64,000 nt of DNA, from NCBI GenBank assembly GCA_016720825.1, contig JADKJV010000008.1:1-64000 (forward strand), read 5' to 3'. Made by a program: the position numbers and the translations under genes. The notes beneath the pieces are model-generated. The model saw nothing but the letters and a program-made list of their open reading frames with translations, did not search any database and was not told the DNA's origin. The stretch comes from Chitinophagaceae bacterium. GTDB lineage: Bacteria > Bacteroidota > Bacteroidia > Chitinophagales > Chitinophagaceae. Positions 37,364-45,875 of this stretch are shown here, piece by piece. Position 1 is the stretch's first letter; every line of letters starts with the position of its first letter.

Positions 37364-38257
37364 ATGAGTCATACCATCCATTTTAATGAATGTCCTGCCT
37401 GCGGATCAACAGCCATCAGTACTGTAATGCCGGTGAAGGATCACAGTGTAAGCGGTGAAAATTTCAACCTGACAGAATGTGCCTCCTGCACTTTCCGTTT
37501 TACGCAGGATATGCCGGATGCAGCTACCATTGGCCCGTATTATAAGTCGGAAGATTATATTTCGCATACCAATACATCGAAAGGACTGATCAATTCTTTA
37601 TACCAGAAAGTCCGCAGGCGCACCCTGAAACAAAAGCGCAAACTGGTTTGCCGCCATACGGGATTACAAACAGGCCGCCTGCTGGATATTGGTGCCGGTA
37701 TCGGTGCTTTTGCCAATGAAATGCAATCGAACGGGTGGGACACTACCTGTCTCGAACCCGATCCGGATGCCAGGAAACTCGCGGTTTCATTGTTCAAACT
37801 CAATCCCGGCACACCCGATCAGTTGTTCAGTCTTGCACCAGCCAGCTTTGATGCCATTACCATGTGGCATGTGCTGGAACATGTGCATGACCTGCATACC
37901 TATCTTGACCAGCTGAAAAAATTATTAAAGCCGGGCGGTAAAATATTTATCGCTGTTCCGAATTATACTTCGTTAGATGCCCGTTCTTATAAAGATTTCT
38001 GGGCTGCGTATGATGTGCCGCGCCATCTCTGGCATTTCTCTCCGGCATCTATGCAAACACTGATGCAAAAACACCAGATTACACTGAAGACTGTCAAGCC
38101 GATGTGGTATGATAGTTTTTATGTGTCTATGCTGAGCAGCAAATACAAAAACGGGAAGACAAACCTGTTTGGTGCTGTGTGGACGGGTTGGTGGTCGAAT
38201 GTGGGGGCGTTGTTTAATACCCGGAAGTGCAGTTCAGTGATTTACATCGGGGAATAG
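37364..38257 (+). CDS. Class I SAM methyltransferase with N-terminal zinc ribbon
   Basis: The 297-residue protein has two CxxC pairs near the start (CPACGS and CASC), then motif I LLDIGAGIGAFANEM, MWHVLEHVHDL and LKPGGKIFIAVPNY. It resembles methyltransferases with a zinc-ribbon head that act on small molecules or sugar precursors. It is 19 bases after the HU-like gene. Substrate unknown. Confidence 0.85.
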   Translation: MSHTIHFNECPACGSTAISTVMPVKDHSVSGENFNLTECASCTFRFTQDMPDAATIGPYYKSEDYISHTNTSKGLINSLYQKVRRRTLKQKRKLVCRHTGLQTGRLLDIGAGIGAFANEMQSNGWDTTCLEPDPDARKLAVSLFKLNPGTPDQLFSLAPASFDAITMWHVLEHVHDLHTYLDQLKKLLKPGGKIFIAVPNYTSLDARSYKDFWAAYDVPRHLWHFSPASMQTLMQKHQITLKTVKPMWYDSFYVSMLSSKYKNGKTNLFGAVWTGWWSNVGALFNTRKCSSVIYIGE

Positions 38258-38262
38258 TTTTT

Positions 38263-38365
38263 TTTACCACAAAGTGCACAAAGACAAACAAGGGGCACAA
38301 AGAGTTTACAATTATTTGCAGATTCTTTGTGCCCTTTGTAATTTCTTTGTGCACTTTGTGGTAAA
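38263..38365 (+). repeat. ACCACAAAG phrase palindrome, copy 4 (perfect arms)
   Basis: TTTACCACAAAGTGCACAAAGA (38263-38284) is perfectly complementary to 38344-38365, 22 of 22. An inner stem AAGGGGCACAAAGA/TCTTTGTGCCCTT adds a second tier. It lies between two convergent genes. Confidence 0.9.
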
Positions 38366-38371
38366 GAATAA

Positions 38372-38402
38372 AATAGAAAAGCCCCGGCTTTTACCCCGGG
38401 GC
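38372..38402 (-). terminator. Terminator for the M43 protease gene
   Basis: Minus-strand stem GCCCCGG/CCGGGGC (38396-38402 with 38381-38387) followed by TTTTCTATTTTA. Confidence 0.75.
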
Positions 38403-38427
38403 CATGAACTTGCCATTGGAAATGCTA

Positions 38428-39659
38428 TTATAATTTGACGAATTTCTGTTTATAAGACTCCCCATCTCCCTTTTTCGCTGCAAGGAAATAGATACCCGGC
38501 CGTAACTGGCTGATATCCAGTGTCTGGATTTTTGCTTTTACCTGGATTTGCATGACTACCTGGCCCTGCAAGTTGCAAACCTGGAATACTGTTCCTACCC
38601 ACCTGGGGTCATAGGCCAGGTCGAGGGTCATCTGGTATTGGGCCGGATTGGGATAGATATTGGGTCGCAGCCACTGCGGATCTGCATCGGGTAAGGGGAT
38701 TCAAAAATGAGCGGTGCACTCAGTCCTTTTGAACTGAGCATTCCGTATCGAAGGCCACCGGGTTCAAACAGTGCACGCATGCGGAGTTTTTGTCCGCGGG
38801 TAAAAAGATTCATGCATACATCACTGGTGAAATCCATAAAGTTCATGTACATATCACCGGTGGGTGTGTTGCCGCAGGTGCTGCGGATTCCTGAAGGGCA
38901 GCCCATATTATAACCAGCTTGTTTGGGTGTATCATCTACGCTATCATCACCGCAATAGGTATCACCCCAGATGTGTGTTAAATTCAGCCAGTGGCCTACT
39001 TCATGCACAGCAGTCTTACCAAGATTATAACCATCATTGTTGGATGTAAGACCAAATGCGTTTAAGTTGATTACGATTCCATCCCGGTTCAGTGAATCGC
39101 CAATTACGCTGGAGTACCCTGCAAGTCTGTCGAGGTTACATACCCAGATGTTGAGATAACTTTTCGGATCCCAGGCATCATCTCCCATAGAAGAAGCAAA
39201 TTTTACCTGGTCGTCGGCTTCCCATTTGGTGATGGGCGTGTATTTGCGAACGATACCGTTTGTATAACGCCTGCGGGGATCAGCTGTAGCAAGCTGGAAT
39301 TCGATTTCACAGTCTGCACCGAGTGCTTTAAAATAAGCAGGCGTGTTTACTGTATCGGCATTGCGGCGGCGGTAACAGGCATTGAGTGCTGCGAGCTGGC
39401 TGTTCACCTGCGCGTCAGAAATTTTTTCAGATGGGTTATGATATAGGTTGTGAACGACAACCGGTATTTTAATAATTGTGCCTTCTATACGTGAAGTCAG
39501 CTGGTTGTTTTGCTGGAATTGTATGATGGATTCTATGCTGGCAGCCAGTAAGGGATTCCGTTGCATGCGTTGCTGTCCGTATTCGATACCTGCACAACGT
39601 TGCGCCGGAACTGCCATGTATAGAAACAGGGTGAGAAAAAAAAGTGAAACCGCTTTCAT
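38428..39659 (-). CDS. Secreted M43 (pappalysin-like) metalloprotease with T9SS sorting domain, frameshifted
   Basis: About 410 residues from ATG 39659: signal peptide, then the zinc motif HEVGHWLNLTHIWG, the Met-turn region YMNFMDFTSD and a C-terminal type IX secretion domain (IYPNPAQ ... YFLAAKKGDGESYKQKFVKL). Export and cell-surface attachment or release by T9SS is expected. The GGGG at 38695-38698 (CCCC in the gene) lacks one base; with five C the frames join as ESPLPDADPQWLRPNIYPNP. Family members cut extracellular proteins. Confidence 0.9.
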
Positions 39660-39930
39660 CAAGTACAATTAGTTTATAACCGTTCCGGACCGGAAAATAC
39701 AGGGCCGGTTGCATTCAGTGGATCTTGGAAAAAAGCGGATAAATGGGATTAAGGAAGGAGTTCCAGGGATATGAATTGGAGATTCAGTGAGCAGTTGCTC
39801 TAACGGATGGCCAAATATAAACGCTTTGTTGGTTTTTTGCTATCGTATTTTCCCTATTTTGGCAAATTAGTTTTCAACGATTTAACAAGACTTCATGACT
39901 TGGGTTATTAAATTTGCTAAAATCACCAAA

Positions 39931-40719
39931 ATGCGGAAATCTACGAACCTCATATTAGCGAGTTTGTTAATGCTGGCTGCCTGTAAAAATAATGACAAGC
40001 CACATGTAAACGAAGTGAAACCCACTCCGTCTATCAGTTATGCCGTGGTGAATACCTTCCCCCACGATACCGGATCATACACACAGGGTTTATTGTTTTA
40101 TAATGGTGAATTATATGAAGGCACCGGTCTTGAAGGCAGGTCGAAACTGATGAAAGTGGATCTGAAAACAGGCAAGGCTTTGCAAAGTATAAGTATTGAT
40201 CCCAAACTTTTCGGAGAAGGTGTGGTAATCCTTCATGATACTGTTTACCAGTTAACCTGGCAGAATAAACTGGCACTTGTTTATTCTTTAAAAGATTTTA
40301 AGAAGATTAAAGAAGTTCCTATGAAGCCTGATGGCTGGGGACTGACTACCGACGGTACACAACTGATCGCCAGTGATGGAACCAGTACGTTATATTTTTA
40401 TGAACCGTCCACACTGCGTTTGATACGTACACAGGATGTAACGGAAGGTGGTGGACCGACCACAAACCTGAATGAACTGGAATATATCAATGGCTTTATT
40501 TATGCCAACCAGTACCAGGAGGCGAATATTTTCAAGATTAATCCAACTACAGGGGAAATTGTTGCAAAGATTGATTTAACCAATTTGTGGAACCAGGTAA
40601 AAACGGCAGATCCGAATGCAGAAGTGCCTAATGGAATTGCTTATGATGATAAAACCGGAAAGGTTTATGTGACGGGGAAATTGTGGCCGTCGGTGTTTGA
40701 GGTAAAGTTCGGGGAGTAG
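39931..40719 (+). CDS. Glutaminyl-peptide cyclotransferase (lipoprotein, beta-propeller type)
   Basis: From ATG 39931 the 262-residue protein has a lipoprotein signal (LLMLAACKNN) and the glutamine cyclotransferase pattern FPHDTGSYTQGLLFYNGELYEGTG, FGEGVVIL, DGWGLTTDG and LNELEYINGFIYANQY. It would form pyroglutamate at the N-terminus of exported proteins, a modification common in Bacteroidetes whose secreted proteins often begin with Gln after signal cleavage. An ATG at 39895 adds 12 non-conserved residues. Expected to sit in the periplasm or outer-membrane inner face. Confidence 0.88.
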   Translation: MRKSTNLILASLLMLAACKNNDKPHVNEVKPTPSISYAVVNTFPHDTGSYTQGLLFYNGELYEGTGLEGRSKLMKVDLKTGKALQSISIDPKLFGEGVVILHDTVYQLTWQNKLALVYSLKDFKKIKEVPMKPDGWGLTTDGTQLIASDGTSTLYFYEPSTLRLIRTQDVTEGGGPTTNLNELEYINGFIYANQYQEANIFKINPTTGEIVAKIDLTNLWNQVKTADPNAEVPNGIAYDDKTGKVYVTGKLWPSVFEVKFGE

Positions 40720-40728
40720 AGTCTTAAA

Positions 40729-40799
40729 CACATAGGCACATAGAACACATAGGGACACATAGGAATACAAAATACAAGAAATACAAAATACAAGAAATG
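40729..40799 (+). repeat. ACACATAGG and AATACAAGAA phrase repeats
   Basis: Four degenerate ACACATAGG units followed by two copies of AAATACAAGAAATAC-like phrase, ending in the terminator stem. Confidence 0.6.
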
Positions 40800-40833
40800 A
40801 AAAGGAGGAACGTGATGTTCCTCCTTTTCATTT
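40795..40833. terminator. Strong bidirectional hairpin terminator
   Basis: A perfect 17-bp stem (40795-40811 with 40817-40833, loop GTGAT), with AAATGAAAA and TTTTCATTT ends. It can terminate the cyclotransferase gene (plus strand) and lpdA (minus strand), which converge here. Confidence 0.8.
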
Positions 40834-40838
40834 ATATG

Positions 40839-40906
40839 GTTACCTGTTACCGGTTACCCGTTGCCAGTAACTGGTAACCGGTAACTGGTAACTGGTAACG
40901 GGCAAC
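40839..40906 (+). repeat. GTAACTGGTAAC phrase palindrome, copy 1
   Basis: GGTTACCTGTTACCGGTTACC-type phrases (40839-40866) face their complements (40869-40906), forming an imperfect hairpin. The array runs right up to the lpdA stop codon. Confidence 0.8.
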
Positions 40907-42308
40907 TACAAGTGAATAGCCTCACCATACGCCACCTCAATCGCATCTTTCACACTCTCACTGATTGTGGGGTGGGGGTGGATGCTGTTGAGGACTTCGT
41001 GGTAGGTGGTTTCGAGTTTCCGGCCTACTACTGTTTCGATGATGATTTCAGTGACATTGTAACCGATCATGTGTGTGCCGAGCCATTCGCCGTATTTGGC
41101 GTCGAAGATTACTTTTACAAAGCCTTCGGGGTGGCCTGCGGCTGAAGCTTTACCACTGGCGCTGAGCGGGAACTTGCCCACTTTTACTTCGTAGCCTGCA
41201 TCTTTAGCCTGCTTCTCTGTATAGCCAACAGAAGCGATTTCAGGATAGCAATAAGTACAGCCCGGAACATTATTATAGTCGATGGGTTCAGGCTGGTGAT
41301 TGTATTTCTTTTCGTTGTAGCCGATATTCTCCACACAGATAATACCTTCTTTACTGGCTACGTGTGCCAGGGCCTGGCCGGGGGCACAGTCGCCGATGGC
41401 GTAGAAGCCGGGAATATTGGTCTGGCCATATTTATCAACCATGATACGGCCTTTATCTGTTTTGATACCGAGTTCTTCCAGTCCGATACCTTCAATATTG
41501 GCGGATACACCAACGGCACTCAGCAATACATCGGCTTCCAGGATTTTTTCACCGTCGGGTGTTTTCACCGTGGCTTTCACACCGGCACCAGATGTATCAA
41601 CTGATGTTACTTCGCTGTTGGTCATAATGGCAATGCCATTCTTTTTGAAATTCTTTTCCAGTTCTTTTGAAATCTCTTCGTCCTCCACCGGTACAATGCG
41701 GGGGAGGAATTCAACGATGGTCACTTTCGTTCCCATGCTGTTATAGAAATAGCCGAACTCAACGCCGATGGCACCGCTGCCTACTACGATGATAGACTTC
41801 GGTTGTTCGGGCAGGGTCATGGCTTCGCGGTAACCGATGATTTTTTTGCCATCCTGTTTCAGGGCAGGAAGTTCACGGCTGCGTCCGCCGGTGGCTATAA
41901 TTATATGTTTGCCTTCTACTATTTTCTTGCTGCCGTCAGCGGCGGTTACTTCCACCTGGCCGCGGGATTTCAGTTTGCCAAAACCCATCACCACATCAAT
42001 CTTATTTTTCTTCATCAGGAACTGAACGCCCTTGCTCATTTTATCAGCCACACCACGGCTGCGTTTTATAACAGCGCCAAAATCAGCCTGGCCTGTAGCT
42101 GTAATGCCGTAACCTGACGCATGTTTAATGTCTTCCATCACCAGGCACTCTTCAGCAGGGCCTTGGTGGTGATACAACCCCAGTTGAGGCAAATGCCACC
42201 GAGGCTTTCCTTTTCAATAATGGCTGTCTTAAAACCCAGCTGTGCAGCTCTGATCGCTGCTACATATCCGCCGGGACCGCTTCCAAGAACAAGTACGTCG
42301 TATGACAT
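40906..42308 (-). CDS. lpdA: Dihydrolipoyl dehydrogenase (E3), frameshifted
   Basis: About 467 residues from ATG 42308: FAD motif VLGSGPGGYVAA, the redox disulfide region CLNWGCITTKALL, NAD motif VVGSGAIGVEFG, FAD motif YAIGDCAPG and the catalytic dyad NSIHPHPTISE. It reoxidises dihydrolipoyl groups of 2-oxoacid dehydrogenase complexes, such as the one served by the E2 gene at 25.0-26.4 kb. The frame breaks at 42141-42142: one extra G in the gene joins KSA-W to VMEDIKHAS. The residue normally Pro in CIPTK is Thr here (ACC for CCC), unusual or an error. Confidence 0.93.
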
Positions 42309-42341
42309 TATTATATTATTTAATGTTTAGTACACTGATGT

Positions 42342-42421
42342 GAAATTCCAAAATCCAAAAAACAAATTCCAAACCGCTTACTTTGTGATCTTTGTGTTTT
42401 CCTTTGTGTCCTTTGTGGTTA
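42342..42421 (+). repeat. AAATCC/AATTCC and CTTTGTG phrase repeats upstream of lpdA
   Basis: An AAATTCCAAAATCCAAA copy (42342-42375) is followed by a half-element of the ACCACAAAG family (42379-42421, ending CCTTTGTGGTTAA) without its opposite arm. The remaining gap up to rpmB holds an imperfect hairpin with C-rich and G-rich arms at 42531-42589 and the rpmB promoter; no other gene is seen. Confidence 0.7.
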
Positions 42422-42638
42422 AATTCATTAAAACAACACCCGGAAACAGAAATTGATCAGATTAAAGCTTCAAGTGAGGGGCGAAGTTATCAGAAAACCC
42501 GGAAACCATCAAAGCCGGATTCCCCCGGAACTCCCCCCTGAAAATCAATCTGGCAGGGCTTTCCACAGCCTGTGGGAAAAAGGAGGGGGTCTGGCGGGAA
42601 AAAAGCTGATTTCTTCGCTTTTTTTCATTTCTTTCCCT

Positions 42639-42646
42639 TACCTTTG
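42639..42646 (+). promoter_or_regulatory. rpmB promoter TAccTTTG within shared CCCTTACCTTTGCCGTCC
   Basis: Exact TAnnTTTG, 24 bases before the ATG. The surrounding 18 bases are identical to those of the rplU promoter. No TTTG at -33. Confidence 0.75.
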
Positions 42647-42669
42647 CCGTCCAAAATTTAGTTACAATC

Positions 42670-42906
42670 ATGGCCAGAGTATGTCAGGTTACAGGTAAAG
42701 TTCCGATTGGTGGAAACAAAGTTTCCCACTCGAATATCAAGACAAAGCGTCGGTTTCTGCCCAACCTGCAGAAAAAACGTTTTTACCTCGCAGAGGAAGA
42801 TAAATGGGTTACCCTGAAAGTATCAACGGATGCTATCCGGACAATCAACAAGAAAGGATTGTACACCATTGTGAAAGAACTGCGCGCCAGAGGCGAAAAA
42901 ATCTAA
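42670..42906 (+). CDS. rpmB: 50S ribosomal protein L28
   Basis: The 78-residue protein begins MARVCQVTGKVPIGGNKVSHSNIKTKRRFLPNL, the bL28 signature. There is one Cys only, so it is the zinc-free type. First gene of rpmB-rpmG-DUF4295, a conserved Bacteroidetes order. Confidence 0.97.
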   Translation: MARVCQVTGKVPIGGNKVSHSNIKTKRRFLPNLQKKRFYLAEEDKWVTLKVSTDAIRTINKKGLYTIVKELRARGEKI

Positions 42907-42952
42907 CTTCATTTACCGGGTTAACCGGGAAGGACAATAAAAAAACAAGAAA

Positions 42953-43135
42953 ATGGCAAAAAAAGGAAACCGCGTACAGGTGATCCTGGAATGTACGGAG
43001 CACAAAAACAGCGGCAAGCCGGGTACCAGCCGTTACATCACGGTTAAAAACAAAAAGAACAACCCCGAGCGTCTGGAACTGAAGAAGTTTAACCCTATTC
43101 TGAAAAAAGTAACTGTTCATAAAGAAATCAAATAA
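42953..43135 (+). CDS. rpmG: 50S ribosomal protein L33
   Basis: The 60-residue bL33 reads MAKKGNRVQVILECTEHKNSGKPGTSRYITVKNKKNNPERLELKKFNP. It lacks the CxxC pairs of zinc-type L33. It follows rpmB by 46 bases. Confidence 0.97.
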   Translation: MAKKGNRVQVILECTEHKNSGKPGTSRYITVKNKKNNPERLELKKFNPILKKVTVHKEIK

Positions 43136-43180
43136 GCCCCGGCTTAGATTTCCTGTTGAAGAATACCTTAATTTTATACC

Positions 43181-43354
43181 ATGGCAAAAGCAGCAAAAAC
43201 GGCGATAAAAACTAAAGATGCGAGAGCAGCCGCCGAAGCAAAAAACTGGACAAAAGTAATCAAGGCCGTACGCAGCCCCAAAACAGGCGCCTACACCTTC
43301 AAGGAAGCGATCGTCCACAAGGACAAGATCAAGGATTTCCTGGCACAGAAATAA
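43181..43354 (+). CDS. DUF4295 protein (bL38-type ribosomal protein)
   Basis: The frame ATG 43181 to TAA encodes 57 residues: MAKAAKTAIKTKDARAAAEAKNW, then TKVIKAVRSPKTGAYTFKEAIVHKDKIKDFLAQK. This is the DUF4295 family found after rpmG in Bacteroidetes. As I recall, structural work on a Flavobacterium ribosome identified this family as an extra large-subunit protein (bL38). Start and position after rpmG fit the family. High Lys content supports rRNA binding. Confidence 0.9.
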   Translation: MAKAAKTAIKTKDARAAAEAKNWTKVIKAVRSPKTGAYTFKEAIVHKDKIKDFLAQK

Positions 43355-43378
43355 TTACTGGCCTTCCAAATATTTGAA

Positions 43379-43412
43379 AGCTGTTCGTGATAACGAATGG
43401 CTTTTTATTTTT
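43379..43412 (+). terminator. Terminator after the ribosomal-protein operon
   Basis: A 10-bp stem with two G-U pairs (AGCTGTTCGT with ACGAATGGCT, loop GATA), then TTTTTATTTTTT. Confidence 0.75.
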
Positions 43413-43528
43413 TAATTGATAATTGAAAATGGATAATGGATAATGTGGCGTGATTCGGGTGGTTCAAAAACGAAATGGGTTTTCTGAATTCACGAAACCT
43501 CCAACTTCCAATCTCCAACTTCCAACAT
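43413..43528 (+). repeat. AATGGATAATG and CTCCAACTTCC phrase repeats before ftsY
   Basis: An AATTGATAATTGAAAATGGATAATGG phrase (43413-43444) and a CTCCAACTTCCAATCTCC phrase (43499-43528) fill the gap. The second belongs to the 14.5 kb family. The sequence after 43475 is open in the ftsY frame, so it could be mistaken for an N-terminal extension. Confidence 0.7.
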
Positions 43529-43534
43529 TTTATA

Positions 43535-44506
43535 ATGGGCTTCTTCAACAAACTATTCGGCAAAAAGGAAAAGGAAAGTCTCGACCAGGGACTGGCCAAA
43601 ACCAAAGAAGGTTTTTTTGCCAGGATCACCAAGGCTATCGCCGGTAAAAGCCGGGTAGATGAAGAAGTGCTGGATGACCTGGAAGAAGCACTGGTTGGCG
43701 CAGATGTGGGCATCGAAACCACCCTGAAGATTATCGCCCGAGTGGAAGCCAGGGCCAAAAAAGAGAAATACCTGAACTCGGCTGAGCTCAATAAAATGCT
43801 TCAGGAAGAAATTGAGGAATTGCTTGTAGATGCCCCGGAATCAAATACTTATCATTTTGATACTGATCTTCCGAAGAAACCGTACATTATTCTTATTGTA
43901 GGCGTAAACGGAGTAGGTAAAACGACCACCATTGGCAAACTGGCCTATAATTTCAAGAAAGCCGGTCGCGAAGTTTTGCTCGGTGCCGCTGATACTTTCA
44001 GGGCTGCCGCGGTTGAACAACTGACGATCTGGAGTGAAAGGGTTGGTGTTCCGATCGTAAAACAATCCATGGGCAGCGACCCCGCTGCCGTGGCTTTTGA
44101 TACCGTACAAAGTGCACTGGCAAAACACTCAGATGTAGTGCTGATTGACACAGCCGGTCGCCTCCATAACAAACTCCACCTGATGGATGAACTGGGTAAG
44201 ATCAAAAGAGTGATCCAGAAAACCATCCCCGATGCCCCCCATGAAGTATTGCTGGTACTGGATGGAAGTACCGGACAGAATGCGCTGGAGCAGGCCAAAC
44301 ATTTCACCGCTGCAACGGATGTGACAGCCCTCGCCATCACCAAACTGGATGGTACCGCCAAGGGTGGTGTGGTACTTGCCATCGCCGACCAGTTTAAGAT
44401 CCCGGTAAAATTTATTGGTGTGGGTGAAAAGATGGAAGACCTGCTTGTTTTTGATAAGCATGAGTTTGTTGACAGTCTCTTCAACCTGGAACGCAAACAG
44501 GAATAA
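43535..44506 (+). CDS. ftsY: Signal recognition particle receptor FtsY
   Basis: The 323-residue GTPase has an amphipathic start (MGFFNKLFGKKEKESLDQ), the N domain, and G-domain motifs GVNGVGKTTTIGKLA, DTFRAAA, DTAGRLHN and TKLDGTAKGG. It receives SRP-ribosome complexes at the membrane. ATG 43535 is chosen because the 20 codons upstream are phrase repeat. Length is typical for FtsY without a long acidic A domain. Confidence 0.96.
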   Translation: MGFFNKLFGKKEKESLDQGLAKTKEGFFARITKAIAGKSRVDEEVLDDLEEALVGADVGIETTLKIIARVEARAKKEKYLNSAELNKMLQEEIEELLVDAPESNTYHFDTDLPKKPYIILIVGVNGVGKTTTIGKLAYNFKKAGREVLLGAADTFRAAAVEQLTIWSERVGVPIVKQSMGSDPAAVAFDTVQSALAKHSDVVLIDTAGRLHNKLHLMDELGKIKRVIQKTIPDAPHEVLLVLDGSTGQNALEQAKHFTAATDVTALAITKLDGTAKGGVVLAIADQFKIPVKFIGVGEKMEDLLVFDKHEFVDSLFNLERKQE

Positions 44507-44567
44507 ACAGCTATCACTTTCATTTCTGCATGGGCATCCCGCCCCATTTTGCTTAATTTAGTTAAGC

Positions 44568-45836
44568 ATGCATTATTTTCTTGGATTAGACACAGGCACT
44601 ACCCATGGCAAAGCCCTGCTCGTAAACAGGGAGGGGAAAGAACTGGGTTTCTTCAAAAAGGAAATTCCTTCTTACCAGCCGCATGCCGGCTTCCATGAGC
44701 AACACGCAGAAGAAGTATTCACCATCATGCTCTCCCTGGTCAGCCAGGCATTAGCCATTTTGCCCGACGATCACCAGCCTCTCAACATTTGTTTCAGCAA
44801 CGCCATGCATAGCCTGCTGGCAATGGATAAAAACGGGAATCCGTTAAGTCCGGTCATGACATGGGCCGATACACGCAGTCATGATTTTGCTGCCAAATGG
44901 AAAGACACGCCCATCGGTACTGAGATTTACCGTCAATGCGGAACACCCATCCATCCGATGTCGCCGCTTTGCAAAATCGCCTGGATCCGTGAGCAGCATC
45001 CGCTGATTTTTGACAGGACTGCCAGGTTTATTTCCCTGAAAGAGTATTTTATTTTTCGCATGACTGGTGTGTATGAAGTGGATTATTCGTTAGCAGCGGC
45101 CACCGGATTATTTGAAACCCGCAACCTGAAATGGCATGAACCGGCATTAGCTCTGGCCGGCATTAACGCTGAACAATTATCTGTTCCGGTCAGTTGCACA
45201 CATGAATTACCTGCATTGAAAGAAGACATCCTGCAGCGTCTGAATGCAAACCGCCCCGTCCTTTTAATAGCCGGAGCCAGTGACGGGGCATTGGCTAATA
45301 TCGGAACGGGTGCTATCCGCGAAACCATTGCGGGGCTGACCATTGGCACCAGTGCTGCGGTCCGGATATTCAGGAAGCAGGCTTTTACAGATCCCGGTCA
45401 CCAGTTGTTCTGTTACAGTTTTGACGAGAACATGTACCTGAGCGGCGGTGCTACCAACAACGGCGGTAACCTGCTTGATTGGTTTTCTGCATCATTTACA
45501 GGAAACATTGAATTAAGCGGACAGCCTGTACAACTCGTTTTGGCCAGCGGCGGTTTCACGGCGTCTGCATTCTGGCTGCAACTGATGGCCGACATCCTGC
45601 AAAAAGAAATCAGGGTGAGTGAGGATGCTGATGCATCTGCCCGTGGCGCCTGTATGGTGGGTATGAAAGCCAGGGGCATTATCCGGGACTGGGAAGAAAT
45701 CTCAGCCATGATCCCGGATACGAAAAGTTATAAACCGGATATGGATCCCGCCAAAGCGGAACTTTATCGCCGACACATGGAAAAATATGAGCAATTATAC
45801 CCGTTTACACGCAGCCTGCGACCGGTCCTTTCCTGA
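44568..45836 (+). CDS. FGGY family carbohydrate kinase (gluconokinase-like), internal segment missing
   Basis: The 422-residue protein has the N-terminal FGGY domain (FLGLDTGTTHGKALLV, MTWADTRSHD) and a C-terminal domain with TIGTSAAVRI and LASGGFTASAFWLQLMADIL. Gluconokinase-like enzymes phosphorylate sugars or sugar acids. Compared with GntK-type proteins, about 75-85 residues are missing between NGGNLLDWFSASFTGN (near 45500) and QPVQLVLASGGF, including the block that usually carries GERAPxW. The gene is in frame throughout, so this is a clean internal deletion or an assembly collapse. Activity is doubtful. Confidence 0.85.
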   Translation: MHYFLGLDTGTTHGKALLVNREGKELGFFKKEIPSYQPHAGFHEQHAEEVFTIMLSLVSQALAILPDDHQPLNICFSNAMHSLLAMDKNGNPLSPVMTWADTRSHDFAAKWKDTPIGTEIYRQCGTPIHPMSPLCKIAWIREQHPLIFDRTARFISLKEYFIFRMTGVYEVDYSLAAATGLFETRNLKWHEPALALAGINAEQLSVPVSCTHELPALKEDILQRLNANRPVLLIAGASDGALANIGTGAIRETIAGLTIGTSAAVRIFRKQAFTDPGHQLFCYSFDENMYLSGGATNNGGNLLDWFSASFTGNIELSGQPVQLVLASGGFTASAFWLQLMADILQKEIRVSEDADASARGACMVGMKARGIIRDWEEISAMIPDTKSYKPDMDPAKAELYRRHMEKYEQLYPFTRSLRPVLS

Positions 45837-45858
45837 GAAAAGCCCCCCTGAATTATCA

Positions 45859-45866
45859 TACCTTTG
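45859..45866 (+). promoter_or_regulatory. -7 box TACCTTTG for rimO
   Basis: Exact TAnnTTTG, 9 bases before the ATG at 45876, which predicts a very short or leaderless 5' end. Confidence 0.6.
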
Positions 45867-45875
45867 CGCACTGGT

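Noticed and set aside
40727..40906. CRISPR or integron-type array in the 40.7-40.9 kb gap
   Set aside because: Units are degenerate, unspaced, and arranged as a hairpin; no cas or integrase gene nearby.
42531..42589. Ribosomal-protein leader structure (C-rich/G-rich hairpin) for rpmB
   Set aside because: It lies upstream of the best promoter box (42639-42646), so it would not be in the rpmB transcript from that start; pairing is also imperfect.
43475..43534. Longer N-terminus for FtsY starting at 43475
   Set aside because: The 20 extra codons are the CTCCAACTTCC phrase repeat; the conserved FtsY start MGFFNKLFGKK is at 43535.
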